From Costus lasius (Eukaryota; Streptophyta; Magnoliopsida; Zingiberales; Costaceae), in assembly GCA_027563935.2 (NCBI GenBank), contig CM050450.1, positions 13,809,957 to 13,873,956 of the forward strand: a stretch of 64,000 nucleotides of DNA, written 5' to 3'. The translations under genes and the position numbers were made by a program. Of the stretch, positions 10,089 to 25,200 are shown piece after piece; position 1 is the stretch's first letter; the number at the start of each line of letters is the position of its first letter. The notes beneath the pieces were generated by a model. It saw nothing but the letters and a program-made list of their open reading frames with translations. It did not search any database and was not told where the DNA came from.

Positions 10089-13000
10089 TTACGAAAACCA
10101 CTTCTTTTCTTTTTTTAGGTTTTTAAGCTGCATAACTAATTGTTCACGTTGAGCCTCCACTTCAGCAAACTGGAGGCTCATATTAAAGTACCTTTCTTGC
10201 ATATCTTTTAGCTCCTTCTCTAAAGAAGATACTTTGTCCAAGTTCTTGCTCTGGCATTTCTCGAGGACTTCAGGTTCATCAGTATGCATCCCAGAGACGT
10301 CTCTGCACAAACTTCATGATAAATTATAAACAATTGTTCACATGTAGAGGATGAAGGCGTAAAAAGTTGTTGCATCATGATGAGTTAGAACAATTTAATG
10401 ACCATAATATATGACTGATATACGGAACATACAGTTTGGATAGACGGCAAAGCCGTTCATCACACAAGACGGAGGCAAAAGCATGATCTGACGTACATGT
10501 TAAAAGAGGCAATCAATTCGGCGCATCTACCTGTTTCAAGTCATGATGCATGACCTTTTGGAGATCAGCGACACTTCCATACCTTGAGCTACATTTTACC
10601 TTCCTTCTTGCCAAATCTTTGGTTGGTTTTGACTTGAAATTGGCCAGCGTGTTTTAATCAATAAAGATCAGCGACACTTCCATACCTTGAGCTACATTTT
10701 ACCTTCCTTCTTGCCAAATCTTTGGTTGGTTTTGACTTGAAATTGGCCAGCGTGTTTTAACCAATTATTGAGTCCAGTCCAAACCGGTTTGTGCACTCAA
10801 TTATTACCACGTCGACGACATGTATAAATGGTCAAGCCAATAGATACAAATATAAAGCACATGTATTGTGTGTTAGTTTGACCAGTGTACAAGTACATAC
10901 AGATCAGCATGGATTTAAATCTGTGTCTGAATTATATGCAGTAAGCTTGGTTTGTATCGGTCGGATGGAGATCCAATCATGAGCTCATACCAAACTTTCA
11001 ATTTAAGCCAATTGTACTAGTCGATACTGCTGTAATATAGTGTGATATTGTTTGTTGGTACATAAGGTACGCCGATAGTACCAATCAGTACGAGTCTAAC
11101 CACTAGTTGTTTAGATTTTTTTTTTCCACGTGATAACCATCAAATTTGCGACTATTTCAAATATTTTTAAAGGTCTTTCAACCTAGTTACCTCAAATTAC
11201 AATGAGAAAAGATATAGCAGAGAGATTCCAAGAGAGGCAGTGGCAAACAAGGATGATACAACACAACACTCTTGATAATAGTGAGATGTGATTGAAACTA
11301 CCCAATGTCAAGTCTGATACATATCTTCATTATGGTTGCAACCCCAATGGATTAGAGGCATTTGACGTCCCCATGGTTTTAGATTTCGATTTGTACTAAT
11401 GCAAAGTACATTGTTAGAATGGTACACATCACTTGTATCGACTAGTTTCTAAAACATTGCATGACTCGTATATCTATTTATATGTAGTATTGATTTCAGG
11501 CTATTTAGTGAAAATTTGTGAATTACAACAGCTTGCCACACAAGTGAAAATCAACAAACCAATATCACTTGTCATAGAAGTGTTCCAAATGTGAGCTTAA
11601 AAAATTATTGCATTGAGTTAAGCTAATTTTTCCATGTGCAAAACTATATTGATTAATGACATTAGTTTTGGATGTAGTAGGGTTTCCAACTAAATTAATC
11701 TTAATTGAGAAGCTTCTAGTAAGGTAAGATATCACAGTTTAATATATTTTCTCATTCAAATGTTAGTTAATTGAAGCCTATTTGATTATAAATGATACTA
11801 AAGTAGCTAGTTTATTTTTTTTTTACGCATTAAACATGCCTTGTGGAATGGAATAAAGGGGGGTGGTGCCAAGTCTGAAGCTGTCTGAGTTGCCCTTATT
11901 GTGGTCCAACCGTCCAAGTGTGTTGTGTGTTGGCATAGAAGGTAGCAATACATTATCAATCGATGCAACACCAGATTGAAATGAATGCTCACATCAATAG
12001 TTTAAACCTTGATTTTAACCATTCTATAGTTCACTGAAACACATTCTTTTTCAATGACGCTTGTCCAAAATTTGAGACCTTCAATCCATTTGAATTAGTT
12101 TGAACTATTGCACTACTAGCTAGGCAAAAAAAATGAGAGATAACTAACAGAAACCAGCAGTAGATTTACCGATATATTAACTTGGATAGAATGAACTTAA
12201 ATTGCAAAGCATAAAAATATATAAATCAAGATACCAGTATTACATGAAAAATAATTTAATATCACACAATAGAGACATTTATCAGCGCAATGCAACAAAA
12301 AGCATAGCTAATGAGATCATAAATATATAAGTAGAATATTTATTAATAGCTTATTTTTTTACAAATCAAACTATAATATGATTTTAGAATTTAAGGTCAC
12401 GAGTTCTAATCCGCCTAGTTTTTTTTTTTTCTTTTCTTCTTCTCTCTACCTTTCTTTTCTTCTTATGATTATTCTAAATCACCTCCACGAATCGCTATAA
12501 GCTTGTGGATCAATTGTTTCTCTTCATTTTCAAGTATTCTTCCTTGATCTTCTCTTTCTGAGATAACTAATTTTGAGCCTTCTGTTGTGTTGTGATGAAC
12601 ATGATGTCACGTAACCCTTTTACTGTGACGGTATAAGTCATGTAATAATTTGAAATCCTACATGTTTGGCTAATTTTCTACTAAATGAGGCTTCTTGGAT
12701 GTAATGGAATTATCATATGTACGTTCACAGAAATTATTGATAAATAAAACAAGGTATGACAAAGTATACGATAATTTTGGTTCGTTCAGTACCTAATGTC
12801 GTGCTGCAATTACAATGTTGTATAGGAACATGTTCTATTAATATGAGGATAAGAACTATGATGCTTAAGTAGTCATGTCCAATATGATTGCATAACAATG
12901 CTAGTACTCAATCCGAATTTCAGCCAGTATCAACGTAGTAATACTCTAGAACTGATGGAAATTAAAGATATATTTGCCCACCGTTAAGCAATGGCAGAAT

Positions 13001-16000
13001 GCCCATCTTTTTTCTAGCAAAGACGACACAGATTTCTACCGTAAATTTTTCATCAGTATCAACAGAGCAGAACTGCAAATTTGTCTTGACTTCCTTTCTT
13101 ATGGAGATCATATTTGGAACTTGAGTTCTTGGTGAAATAATTATGCACTCCTCTGTCTTATATCTTCTGGAAACTATACTTTACACCCCCCATTGCACCT
13201 TGCATGTCCTACCTTGAGGAATGCAATTGACTATGAAAAATATAACAATGTAGAATCTCAGCTAGATATTCCTTGCCATGAAAATTTGTTTTATTGCAGG
13301 CAGGCATACCCATACTCAAGGCATTACCTCCATCAAAAAGTACATTGATTCTATACACATGCTTATGTCAAGAAGGCAGAGGCACTTTTTGTCAAGCATT
13401 ACAATCTTTTCGGTGTAGTCATACAAAAAGAAATTTAGTTATAACCATACTTTTAAAACTGATCCGGACCAACTGATATATACGCTGAAACACAATCGGC
13501 ATCGGTATATCATGTATCGTTACAATCATTACATGTACACTTTAGTACCAATTCGTCTAATATGAACCAATTTGAGAATAGTCCAATACCACCGAAACCA
13601 TAGTTATAACAACACCATAAGTTCATACTTGATCAGGTTTTCTACTGTATTAATGTTTCTTAATGATGTCAAATGTCAATATTAGAAGACAACTAATGAG
13701 AAGTGAATTAAATAAAATTATACCAAGAACATAACTAAATATTCAGAGATGCAAAATGATAACGCTTTTTACCTTTTAAGTTGCTCCATAGACGTGTTAT
13801 TGACCTCCAAAGACTTAGTATGTTCAGTTTCAAGTAAAGTCTCTGACTGATGATTAACTTCAACATTTCCTTGTAGAACTTCGAAACGGTCATGTGGATT
13901 TTTTCCACCCTAAAATAAGAGAAACAATGGTGAAGAAATTAAAATTTTAAATAGTCTTCAAGCATTAAAACTATGCTGATTATTTCCTATCATAGACCTA
14001 TACTTTTTTTTCTAAATGGCAAGATATTACTTATGCTTGGAGCCTTGGACCTTGGCCCCTGACAGTCGCAGCACTTCAAAATTTATCTTGTTATACTCCA
14101 TTGTATAATTTTGGAAGGAAAAATAGGAAGAAAGTAAAAGTTGAAAAGTGAAGTTGATGTACTTCTATGAGAACATAGACATCTAGTGTCCAATTGAAAA
14201 TATGAGAAGATTTAAGTAATAATTTTGCGGCAAAGCATCATCTTGAAAGTAAAATTAACCCGCAGCAATCAGTTTGTTTTTAGAGTCTGCAATTTATTCA
14301 TATACTTAAGATATTATGAATGAAATGCTAACATAAAGTGAAATTTGTTTTTATTCCATCAAAACGCAAGTTTGAGAAGCAAAATATGAACAGTAGAAGT
14401 TGCAATGAAAGTAACCAAGTTGCTGGCCTTTGGATTGTGGAGTGTTACGCTCTGACTTGGAATTTTTTTATGTCAAGTGATTATAATGTCCTATTTGTAA
14501 ACATGGGGATTTCGTTGTGAAAAAAAAACTTACAAACTGAAAATAGAAAATAGTACTCATTTGAGAGAGAAAATAAAGATTATCTGACTTGACTCTTTAA
14601 TTTGGGTGTATCTTGTACTTTTCTCAACCTTTTCTCTTTTTTATTGAATAAATTATTCTTTCATCATGTTCTTTCTTCTTCCTTCCAACTCCTTTCTTCT
14701 TTCAGGCACATTTATCGCCCCTCATACTTCATGATGGGACTTTATATCAGTGCTCCCTGTGCCTAATAGTCGTGCTAATACAGTGGGCTACAATCTTGTA
14801 TTTAGAAAATCTAGACAATGAACAAAAACTATTGTGACAATTTTAGATCATAATATTGGACAATACATCTTGTGAACATACATCTATGAAACAAAAATTT
14901 GATAAATTATACTAAGTTCTTTCAATCTAAGATATATAAAAACTATGAGTTTATAAGATGATGCAGTTTTTAATGTAGAAAGAGTACTAAATAAATACCT
15001 CAGCATTAACTTTTTCATCCTGAGATGATCTTCTGAGCATCAGTTCTGTCTTCAAAGTCTCAACTTTCTTCATTAACTCAATATTCTCCTGCTCAAGATT
15101 TTGAAACTTTCTTTGGTACTCACTGTTTGTACGCTTTATCCTATTAAGTTCATTCTTTAACTCTGCTTCATTTGCACATGATGCTTCTTTTGCTGACAGG
15201 TCACTCTCCAGCCTCAGAAGTTTTTCTTGCAAGGCAATCCTACTACGTTTATCATCTTCCCCATCACATAAAGCCTTCTGCATATTGGAAATCTTGTCAG
15301 TCAAGGTAAATTTCTCTGATTTCAATTCTTCACATTCTTCTGTTACTGACTTCAAAAGTCCCTCCACTTTCCGCTTTTCACAGTTTGCCTCGTCAAGAGA
15401 GCTTGTAAGGTCCAAGACTGAATTCTGTAGAAGAGAAAACTTCTGCAGCTGAACTTTTAACCCTGATATCTCATCCAATAGTTGCTGTTTTTCAAAGTGA
15501 GATGCTTTATGCTTCAACTCCAAATCATTTACCATTTTTCTATGTTTCTCTTCACTAGATTTGACACCTTCCATTATTCGTTTCATATGCTCAATATCTG
15601 CCATTAGCATTTCCTCACTCTGTTTAGAAGCATTTAGCAAATCAACTAATCCTTGAATCTTATCCTTGGACTCTTTCTGGAATGTTTGCAAATCAGCCTC
15701 ACAAAGCTTAGCTTTTGAATCAACTTCCTGAAGAGTATGTTCGAGCCTAGCTTTATCTGAACGCAGGACAGATGCTTCATGTACTGCATCTAATGCTAGC
15801 TTTTCACGTTCATCATGACTTGATGGCATTTGTGCAGTGAGCTGAGTTATCTCTTTCTCAAGGTTCTGTATTTCAAATGTTTTCTCTAATTCAATCTTAT
15901 TTAACATGATATTTGCCACCCCTATTCTTTCTTCTTGTTCCTTATTATCTTGAAATAGTCTCTCAAGTTGTGAGAGCAGTATCTTCTCCTTGAAAGCAAT

Positions 16001-19000
16001 GTCTTTTTGTAGTGAAGAAAGTTTCCGTTCTAAAAGATTAACTTGCTCACAAAAATCAAAATTCTTCTTCCTAGATTCATTTAATTCAACTTCAAGATGT
16101 GCAATATGTTCATGCATATCCAATTTCTGCCTCTTCAAATCTGCAGTCAGTTTCTGAAGAGAGTCGCACTCTTCAATAAGACTCTCAATGGTAGATTGCA
16201 GTTTTGAGTTTGATCTCCTAGAAACATCAGACTCCTGTAGTGCTTCAGATAAGCGAATTTGTAACTCTTGTAGCTTTTGTTTTGTTTCTGCTTTTTGCAT
16301 CTCCATGTCACCTCTCTGTTGTTCAACCTCATTCTTCAAATACTCAACAAGTGAACTGGCATCTTCTAGTTCCAATCGGTTGGACTCTTTATCATTGGTC
16401 ATATATCTTAGTTGGGCTTCCAAACCAGATATCCGTTCTGATAATTGTACATTTTCTTGTTCAAGCTCAGATACATGCACCTCTAATTCATTTTTACAAC
16501 TCTCAAGTTCCGTTGATCTCTTTTCAAGAGTCTTATTAGCTGAAACATGAAATTCCATGCTAGTTGTAAGCTCTTCTAATTCAAGCTCAACATCTTCTAA
16601 AATTTTAGACATTTCACTATTTTCTTTTCGTTTAGAAGCCAAATCTTCCTCCAGTTGGCATTTCTCTTTTTGATGATTGGAAATAAGATCTTTGAGTTCC
16701 CTGTTAGAACACTTGCGTCTATCTATATCTTGTTCCTTTAACAACAAGGTAAACTGGAGCCCATCCTCAATATTGTCTTCACATTCCTTGTTTTCTATTG
16801 AATTTTTTAAGCTTCTTGGCTTGGTCCCTGGGTTTTGGTGTAGAGACTTAGAACTATATCTGAAAATATTCTCTCTCAATAAAGCATTTAACTCGTGCAA
16901 ACTTCTAGTAATACCCTCCACCTGATCTTTTTGACTGAAATGAACTGTACTCCGAGTAGGATTATCAACATTACTTTCACCCTCAATATCTGCATCACAA
17001 TTATCACGGGAGTGCAAGTCTTTTGCTTGGACTAAAGCAAGACGAATTTGCTTATCCATTTCAAATAGAATATTTTGCATAGTTGACAAACTGAAAGAAT
17101 CCACTTCTTCAGACCCTCTCAAAGCAGAAGCATCAATAGTTTCCTCATCATGTTCAAGGTTATGCCGTAGATTGGATAATTCTAGCTTCATTTCCTCTAA
17201 TTCCTTGTTCTTTTTGCCGAGTCTTAACTCAAACTCACTTGCATCATCCTTATAATGTTGCAGTTCTTTCTCAAGATCAGCAGAAGCTTTCTCAAGGTTC
17301 TTGAACTTACCTGACAACGTTGCAGTCATGACTTCCTTCATTTTAAGCTCTTCCTCAAGTTCATATATTTGAGATTTAAGCAAGCCATTTTCATATTTGC
17401 AATTTTTGGATGAAATTTGATCCTGAAACTCTTTAGACTTAAAACCATGAGAATAGTTCCCACTTCCAGAATCTTTGCCCAATTCCTTTATCTTGTATAT
17501 AAGATCTAAATTTTCTTCTGTAAGTTCGGCACAATCTCTCTCTAACACATGTATTCTATCCTGGAGGGTCTGAACTTCTCTTTTTAAGTCATAGTGACTT
17601 ACACTAGATAAAAATTCTCTCTCCAATTCGGCCTGGTTGTCCAATTGCTTCTGACTATTCTGTTGTCCATTTCCATCTACACAGCTTTGTTGTGAAAGGT
17701 TAGCTATCTCCAACCTCTGTTTCTCTGTGATCTCTTCCAATTCTTGAAGAATAGCAACAAGCTCAACGTTTGATTCTTGGGTTTTTCTCAACTGCTGATT
17801 TAAGTCAGCATTGGATTCTTTCTGAAACTTCAGCTCACCCGCCAACTCCTGTACATGAACCATATCTTCTTTTCTTGAACTGCCAATATTAGTTTGCTTT
17901 GATGTCAACTCCTTTAATGCTGCTTTTAGTTGTTCAACTTCTATCTTTAAAGAATCACGTTCACTGCATGCAGCTGAAAGATCTCTATCCAAATTTACCT
18001 GACGCTTGGACTTCTCAGAATTTTCTTTCTTTAAAGCCTCAATATCAAGTTTCAACTGCCGAGAGTGCCTTTCCCACATCTTAACTTCATCTCGAAGTTC
18101 CTCTATTTCTTCAGCAGCTTCAAGAAGATCCTTTGAAGAATCAGAGGGCCTTAACAACGATGGTGCACCTCCACTATCAGAAACCTGTGCAGTCATGTCT
18201 TGCCATTGACCATTCTGTACAGAAGAACTTGAGACCATTGAGTTGAAAGATGATGGATTTGTTCGTGTAGGTCCATCTCCAGGGCCTCTGCCATAAGTTG
18301 CACTAAGGTGGGAGCCAGATGAATCTTGTCTTCCAACATATTTTCCCTCATTTAAGCTGTTTTTTGGAGAAAGATTTGTCTTGCCTAAACTGTCACCAGA
18401 GTCAGAACTACGATATGAGCCTGATGCAGAAAAGTTTGTATCCTGTACAGAAAAACAATAATTTTATTAAATCATAAATGCAATAGAACAGACTTTATCT
18501 ATCACTAAAAAAAAACACAGACAACAATATACATTAGCCACAGAGATCTCCTTGATGCTCAAACAATCAAGATATACATTCCATGTCTAGAAAGGTGAGC
18601 GGAGTTACTACGGAGAGGATATAAAATTGAACAAATTTAGCTGCATACAAGATCAGATGTGGGTTGGATCTAAGATCAAATATGAATACAAAAACATATC
18701 AAAATGATGAGGGTAAAACAACAATACGTAACTGATACAAGTGAAGAAAAATAAAATAAAATAATACACAGCCAAGAGCTTGTGAGAAAAACTACTAGTG
18801 AGTGACTTAAAATGAACATTAGAAAAAGATACGGATATAACAAATAACTATGTAGTGTACGTCTATAACAAGAAATGAAAAATTATCAAATTGTAGCTGA
18901 ATGAAAAACACCATAGCATACATGTCATTTGCTTTTATTTCATCCAGATTAGGTCCGGTACAAATGTCCGCTTAGCAAGAACCAGATGTAAAATCTCAAA

Positions 19001-22000
19001 GTGGATCTAATTCAAGATAAATAAATCAATGCCACGCCGAGGAAATCAGGCGATGGACCATCAGAAAATCTTTTTCAACAGAAATTTGAGGATCTACCTA
19101 TAATTTTATACAAATGGTGAGACTTGGAGAAAAGAAAATAATCGTGTGAACTTTTTGAGCTGTTCTAGCATCAAGATGAATAGCACAATAATTAATCTAG
19201 AATATTTTCCATTTTATACTTCTTCATAGGATGGCACCTGGTTAGTTATTTCCCATATTCAACAGTGTGCTAAATAGGAACTTCAATTTCACTCAATGTC
19301 TCATGCATGAATTTCAATTTTGGTCAGTTCTATGCAGTAAGCTTGCTAATCTTGAACAGTTACAGACCTCATTACACTCAGCATACTAGGTAGTGGGTAC
19401 CATATGTCAGCATACCAATCGAGACATGAGTGGCACACCAATTCAGACGGAGATTAAAAGCCATGGTCATAGAGGTTTTGATGTTTTTTTTCTGAACAGA
19501 ATTTTCAGCTGTAGAGCTAGAGGTATATTTGTGTCTATTTATTATCTACTTCCAACTTTGATTCAGATGGTTTTTGGGTTCTGAGTTTGGAAATCAGTGT
19601 TCACTGTCAAAAAGTATAAGATTAGAATCAAAGAAGTCAAATTCAGGCTCACTAGATGATATCGGTATAATGGAGAGGTCCGACGAGCATTGTGTCTAGA
19701 ATCAATACAGTGGAATCAATAGAGATAGTAATTTGCTAACCTGATAGAAAAGTCAGTAGCTGAGCTAGCCGTATCAGCTCTCATAAATTAATTTATTGTC
19801 AACTCTCAACATTTTCTTCTGGTATTCATTTTTAGGGACTAGCCCTACCATGATACAAGTATAAGCTTAGCATCAAAGCAAGGTTTAAAAAACCGCCGGA
19901 GCATACCGCTCCCGGTACCTACTGTCCGGTACGCGGCGAAACCCTAGCAAGCGGCAGCGGAGAGGTAGGCGGTGGAAGCGAGCGGAGGCGTGGCTGGCGG
20001 GCGACGGGGCGAGCGGATGAGGGGCCGGCGGAAGCGCCGGAGCCGTTCGAAGCTTCCAGCGCCGGCGGAAGCTTCGAACGAAGCTTCGCTGCTTCTCGCC
20101 CGCTGCCGCTGCTCGCCCGAAGCCTCCCTCCACCATCTGCCTCGGAGCCGTGCTCCGACGGCTAGTCCGGGACCGGTGGCTCACCGGACCGGTACCGTAC
20201 GGTACGGTTTTTAATACCTTGCATCAAAGCACTCTAATTTAGGTCTCATAAGGTTCTTTGGCATAATAGAGGGGTGTCACAAGTACTGAGTTTGGAATCA
20301 AAACCTAGAGAAAGGCAATGTCATGGACTCGTCATAGTTCTTTTTGTCAAGTACTTTTCTTTAAACATGAGTCCAAAATATCCAAAATAAGTCTTGTGGT
20401 ACATGTTATCAACCTCGCGGACCAAAATATAAGGGTCAAAAGCTAGTCAAAGTTGTAATTTACTATCTAACTCAATGAAACAATAAATAGAAAGAATGCA
20501 GCATGATGCTAACTTATTTTAGCAAAACATACTAGCATTTGGATGAGAATCACACCCTGTTTCCGGGCTCGTCCAAATGACTATTGCCCAAATGATTACT
20601 TGAAGAATAACCAATACTCCTATTGAACATATTGTCAGATCCATCTGACTTGCTATCGAGTTCGTCATTGTTATTTTGATCCTCAAGGTGAGAAGTGGTT
20701 TCTTTCCAAGATTTTCCAGCCCTGCAGGTAACATATCGTTAGTAACGCCCAAAGGTGACTATAGGGTACAGAACAAAAATGTCCACTGAACCTGAACTTT
20801 GATTTTGGGGTACAACACTGAATTTTGACCTGCATATCAAATGAGTTGGAAACTCTGCATTAGAAATGGTGAATTTATTAAAGTATCAAATGCAGGGAAA
20901 TAATTCCTAGCATGAAAACAGAAAAGAAAAGTTGCAAGACAAAGCCCAAGAGAGCCCTTGGATTAAGATATCTATATTGAAGATGTAAACAAACATAATT
21001 ATGAAGTTTCTATGCATTGTGCATAAGGCAGAGAGGGTTTTGGTTCTTGTATCATCTCCCCTAGTGTTTTCCCTGGTGAGACATTAAAAGTAGGATGCAA
21101 CCTCAGCGTAACTGTTTATTTTGAAGCCATTCAATTTCTTAGAAAGAATGCCAAAGCCTGCTCCAATCCCTCTTTAGTGAACACAGAAAGGGATGTTTTA
21201 GGATCTCCATTTATGACGACACACTTAAGGTCCTCCTAAGAGGACCATTTACTTTCCATGGAAAGTCCTTGTGCACAAAAATCGTTCTCTTATATTGACT
21301 AGAACGACCCAACTTTTTATCCTGGATAACCTTCCATTACCTAGTATAGTTCTACCATGTGTTTCGGATGGTGGAACCAATATGCCCTTACCTCCATGAT
21401 CATTGAAAGATCCTTAATTATGAGATTGAGCTTGCTTTTGTCCCTATAATGATTGGTAAATGTCAATCTAGTGTTTTAAAAAAAATTTACCAACAAAATA
21501 CTTCCTTCAATTTACTTAATTTTGGTTATGTAACCCTTCAGCAACACATTACTATGAGGATGCATTAAAGAACCCATCACCCCATAAACACAAGAATACG
21601 AATGAAATCTTCTAACATATTATGAAACTATTGCAATTCACAAATATGCAACTTCAATATTCGAGGAAAGGCAAGAGTTCAACTCCAACTAAGCAAAAAA
21701 ACTCATGGTTTAGAGGACTACGAAGAAATAATATCCACTCTTAAATCAAAAGGTGGTTCATCATAGTCTCAGTCGAGCCGCAAAGGATATCATATATGTA
21801 TCTACATCCAGTCCTAGTAATCGTGTTGTCATAATCACAATTGTGATAGTATCAATCCCATAAGAGGTAGTCACTTTTGTGAATTTATTAGGTAATAGGA
21901 CTTCAACATACCGAAACCCCATAAGAGGTAGTCACTCTTGTGAATTTATTAGGTAATAGGACTTTAACATACCAACACCATAGGTTTGTGGAAGGAGTTC

Positions 22001-22166
22001 CAAATGTGGGTGCTGACAAACTATTGCATAGACAAAAGTCGCATACAATCAATGATGTACTCATATTGTAGCCGTCATTATTTTAAATACTAGTCCATGC
22101 CGATGCACCTCTTTGTATCAACATATAGTATTGATTAGTATGACTAAAATGTTTGAATATGTGTGT

Positions 22167-22214
<48 letters not shown>

Positions 22215-25200
22215 TACACTCTAATGTCTTTAGAAGTATAAACAAATTTACATAACTTTAGTAAGTGAACTCCTACTAACAAGCATCATACCTTGATTTT
22301 TGTTAGTATATTTGGTTTTAAATTTCAATTTATATACAATAATTAATTTTAAAATTTTCATATTCCAAGGACATGGGATGGAATTGGAGGGGCAAGTCAG
22401 ATTAAAATCAAACCAAATGTTCTCCCATTCAATGTACAATATAATATTTTGATAAATTAGTACATTCATTCCAACTTTAATCAAATATAACACAATAATC
22501 ACTAATTTAAAAAGTTTTCAGGTTTTCACAACATGAAGCCAGTTCAAGAGCAAAGCCACTAAGCCTTTCTCTCTATGATAAGATATCATAATTTTTTTAG
22601 AATTTAACTAGAAGATATGAACTTGTGGTATCCCATACTTATATGTCCAATTTCACTTTATTTTCAACTATAACAAGCCAAAATTGATTAAATTTGTATC
22701 TGTTGCAAGTTTAGAGGGATCAAGGCATCAAAATGGAGGAAAAAAATATCTTAAAACTCAATCTAAGATGACCCAAGTTAAACCTACTTTACTATGTCTA
22801 GGTGGTATTCTAGTACATTCTGGTTTAGTCATGGACCAATTTAGCAATGTAGGCTATATTTTACACCTTGGTTTAAATTGCTTTGGTCGAGGCTAGCTAG
22901 TGATGAGATGCAAGTAAGCTCAAGCATTAGGTGGTAAGCGTGAGTCCAGATCTAAGACCACAAACACGTTTTAATGTGTATGTTTCAAGTTTGAGTTACA
23001 CAAGTGGGTGAGTTAGTACAAAGGGTTTAGGCTGAAGTCAGTTAGGTCTTGGTAGGTTTTAGTTAGATAAAGTAGTGGTGGAACTTGATCAAGCTTAGGC
23101 TGCAGGAGGGCTTGAGCGAGGTAAAGCTTTGAGGCAATAGAAACTTAGAGATAGCATGAGTTGGTAATTCAGCTTAGGGCAAGGCAAGTAGCTTAGAGAT
23201 TGCACTAACAAATCAGTAAGTTTGGAAATATAGCACAAAGTCATGCTCAGTGATATCATGAACTAATATTTGAGATTGGAGTATGGAGATAGCATGATTT
23301 GGTCATTGAGTTTAAAGACAAGGCAAAGAGCACTAGAACTACAACTAGATAGTTGTTAGGCTTGGATATGAGGCAGAAGTAGGATTGTCCATTTGTAGGG
23401 TCAACCCAAGAACCCGATTTCAACCAAACTAAAAAATTCAAGTTGGTTTGGTTTCAGTTCGGTTTTCGATTCCACAATAAATTTTTGGTTTGAATCGATT
23501 AAACTAAAATTAAATAATTGTTTAAAATTTTTATATTATAATATTATTTTATTTTTAAAAATATTTAAAAATATATATTATTTTTAAAAATTATTTAAAA
23601 ATCAATTTGGTTCAAACCCAACCAAACCCAAAATTTCTAAGTTTGGTTAAATATCGATTTTTTTATAAAATTGTTTCGGTTTTAGTTTAAAGAAATTTAA
23701 AAAAAAAAATTCGGTTTTAGTTCGAGTTGACCCGAATGATAACCCTATTTATGAGCGGCTATCTCTTTTACACCTTTTTTCCATTTGCAAGTAGCCAATG
23801 CAATTATCATGCCTTCTTTTATTAATGTTGGTAATACAATATTATGAAAGCTATCTACAATCATGGTTTTCAATCTCAGCTTGTATGGGTGCCGATGTAC
23901 CAATCCAATATCAAATCGATAGATACCAAACTTACCAACACGAACAAGTGCATATCGTCTTCTATGCAGCACAAAAAAACTTGATCTAAATGTCAAATAT
24001 CTACTGATCTATAACAATTATCTTGCTTCAAGCCCAATAATACATGAACTTTGTCATCTTTAATTTATGAGAATATTATTAGCAAATACAGATGTTAGGA
24101 AATCCTTCTATTATGGCACTTCTATAATCCTCTAATTAGCTATCATATTAGTTACACATTTTCTGTCATAATTGTTGTTAACATTTATCTAGCTCCAGCA
24201 TTGACATAAGAAACCTCTATTTAAGACATTTTATACCAACTTATGATGATATTATATTTCTCCCACTCAACGTAAACTGTGTCTTCATAGATCATATATT
24301 ATTTAATCCCATGATTCCATATTTGTTTGTGGAATTAGCTCAAATATTTTAAAAATCTTAGAAACCGAATGATCAGCTACAAGAAAGTGAAAACTTGGGT
24401 AAAATGAGTGCCATCGGGCTCCAATGACTGGTGCTTTTGGATTGTGAGGAATGAGGCTTATTTAAAAGGAACTAAACCTTTCTTTAACCAAACATAATGT
24501 AGATTCCTCATTCCAATGGCTTCGAAAAGTGTAAACATGTACTGGTGAAATGAAACAAATTCAAGCATAGATCAATAAACAAAATACTGATGGAGCTTAT
24601 GACTCTGATGTAGGACATAGCATAGCTGCCCTTGTAACAAGGAACAATGAAGATCAGTTGTTCTTTTGCAGAAGGCCAACCATTGGATAATATATGACCA
24701 TTGTAGTTAAGCTTACACGATCAAAATGGGAATCTCCATGTCGTTCTTCACGCTCACAGAGCTGTTCAATTGGAATCATACTTGCTTAGATCTTTATTTT
24801 TTTTTCACTTTCTCTTGCAAATCTATTTTAAGAGTGTGTACATATTTTGTACACCATTCAAAGGGTTTATGTACTTAGCATAGGGAGACAAATATAAGTA
24901 CAGCCGAGGCATATAGGTGTGGGGATTTTCACAATACCAAAACTGAAATAACAAAAAGATTATAGGAACTTCCAGAGTTTAGTTTCAAGTTTCAACAATA
25001 TCTCATACAACAGTGCAAGCATCCTAACAAAACAACACCACTGATAGCCGCTCTTTTTTTGTTTAACACTTTACTAACCCATAGAACTTGTTTAACACTT
25101 TACTAACCCATAAAACTTCTCTTCACTAACCCATAGAACTTGTTTAACACTTTACTAACCCATAAAACTTCTCTTCAGGCCTTGAGGGATGTCAGATTGG

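Noticed and set aside
10089..10310. Separate small gene encoding a 73-residue protein
   Set aside because: The frame continues from the preceding exon by a shared split Arg codon and carries the conserved C-terminal block of the coiled-coil family, so it is the last exon of that gene.
16188..16925. Plus-strand frames opposite the coiled-coil exon
   Set aside because: They are antisense shadows of a Leu/Glu/Ser-rich coiled-coil coding exon with no features of their own.
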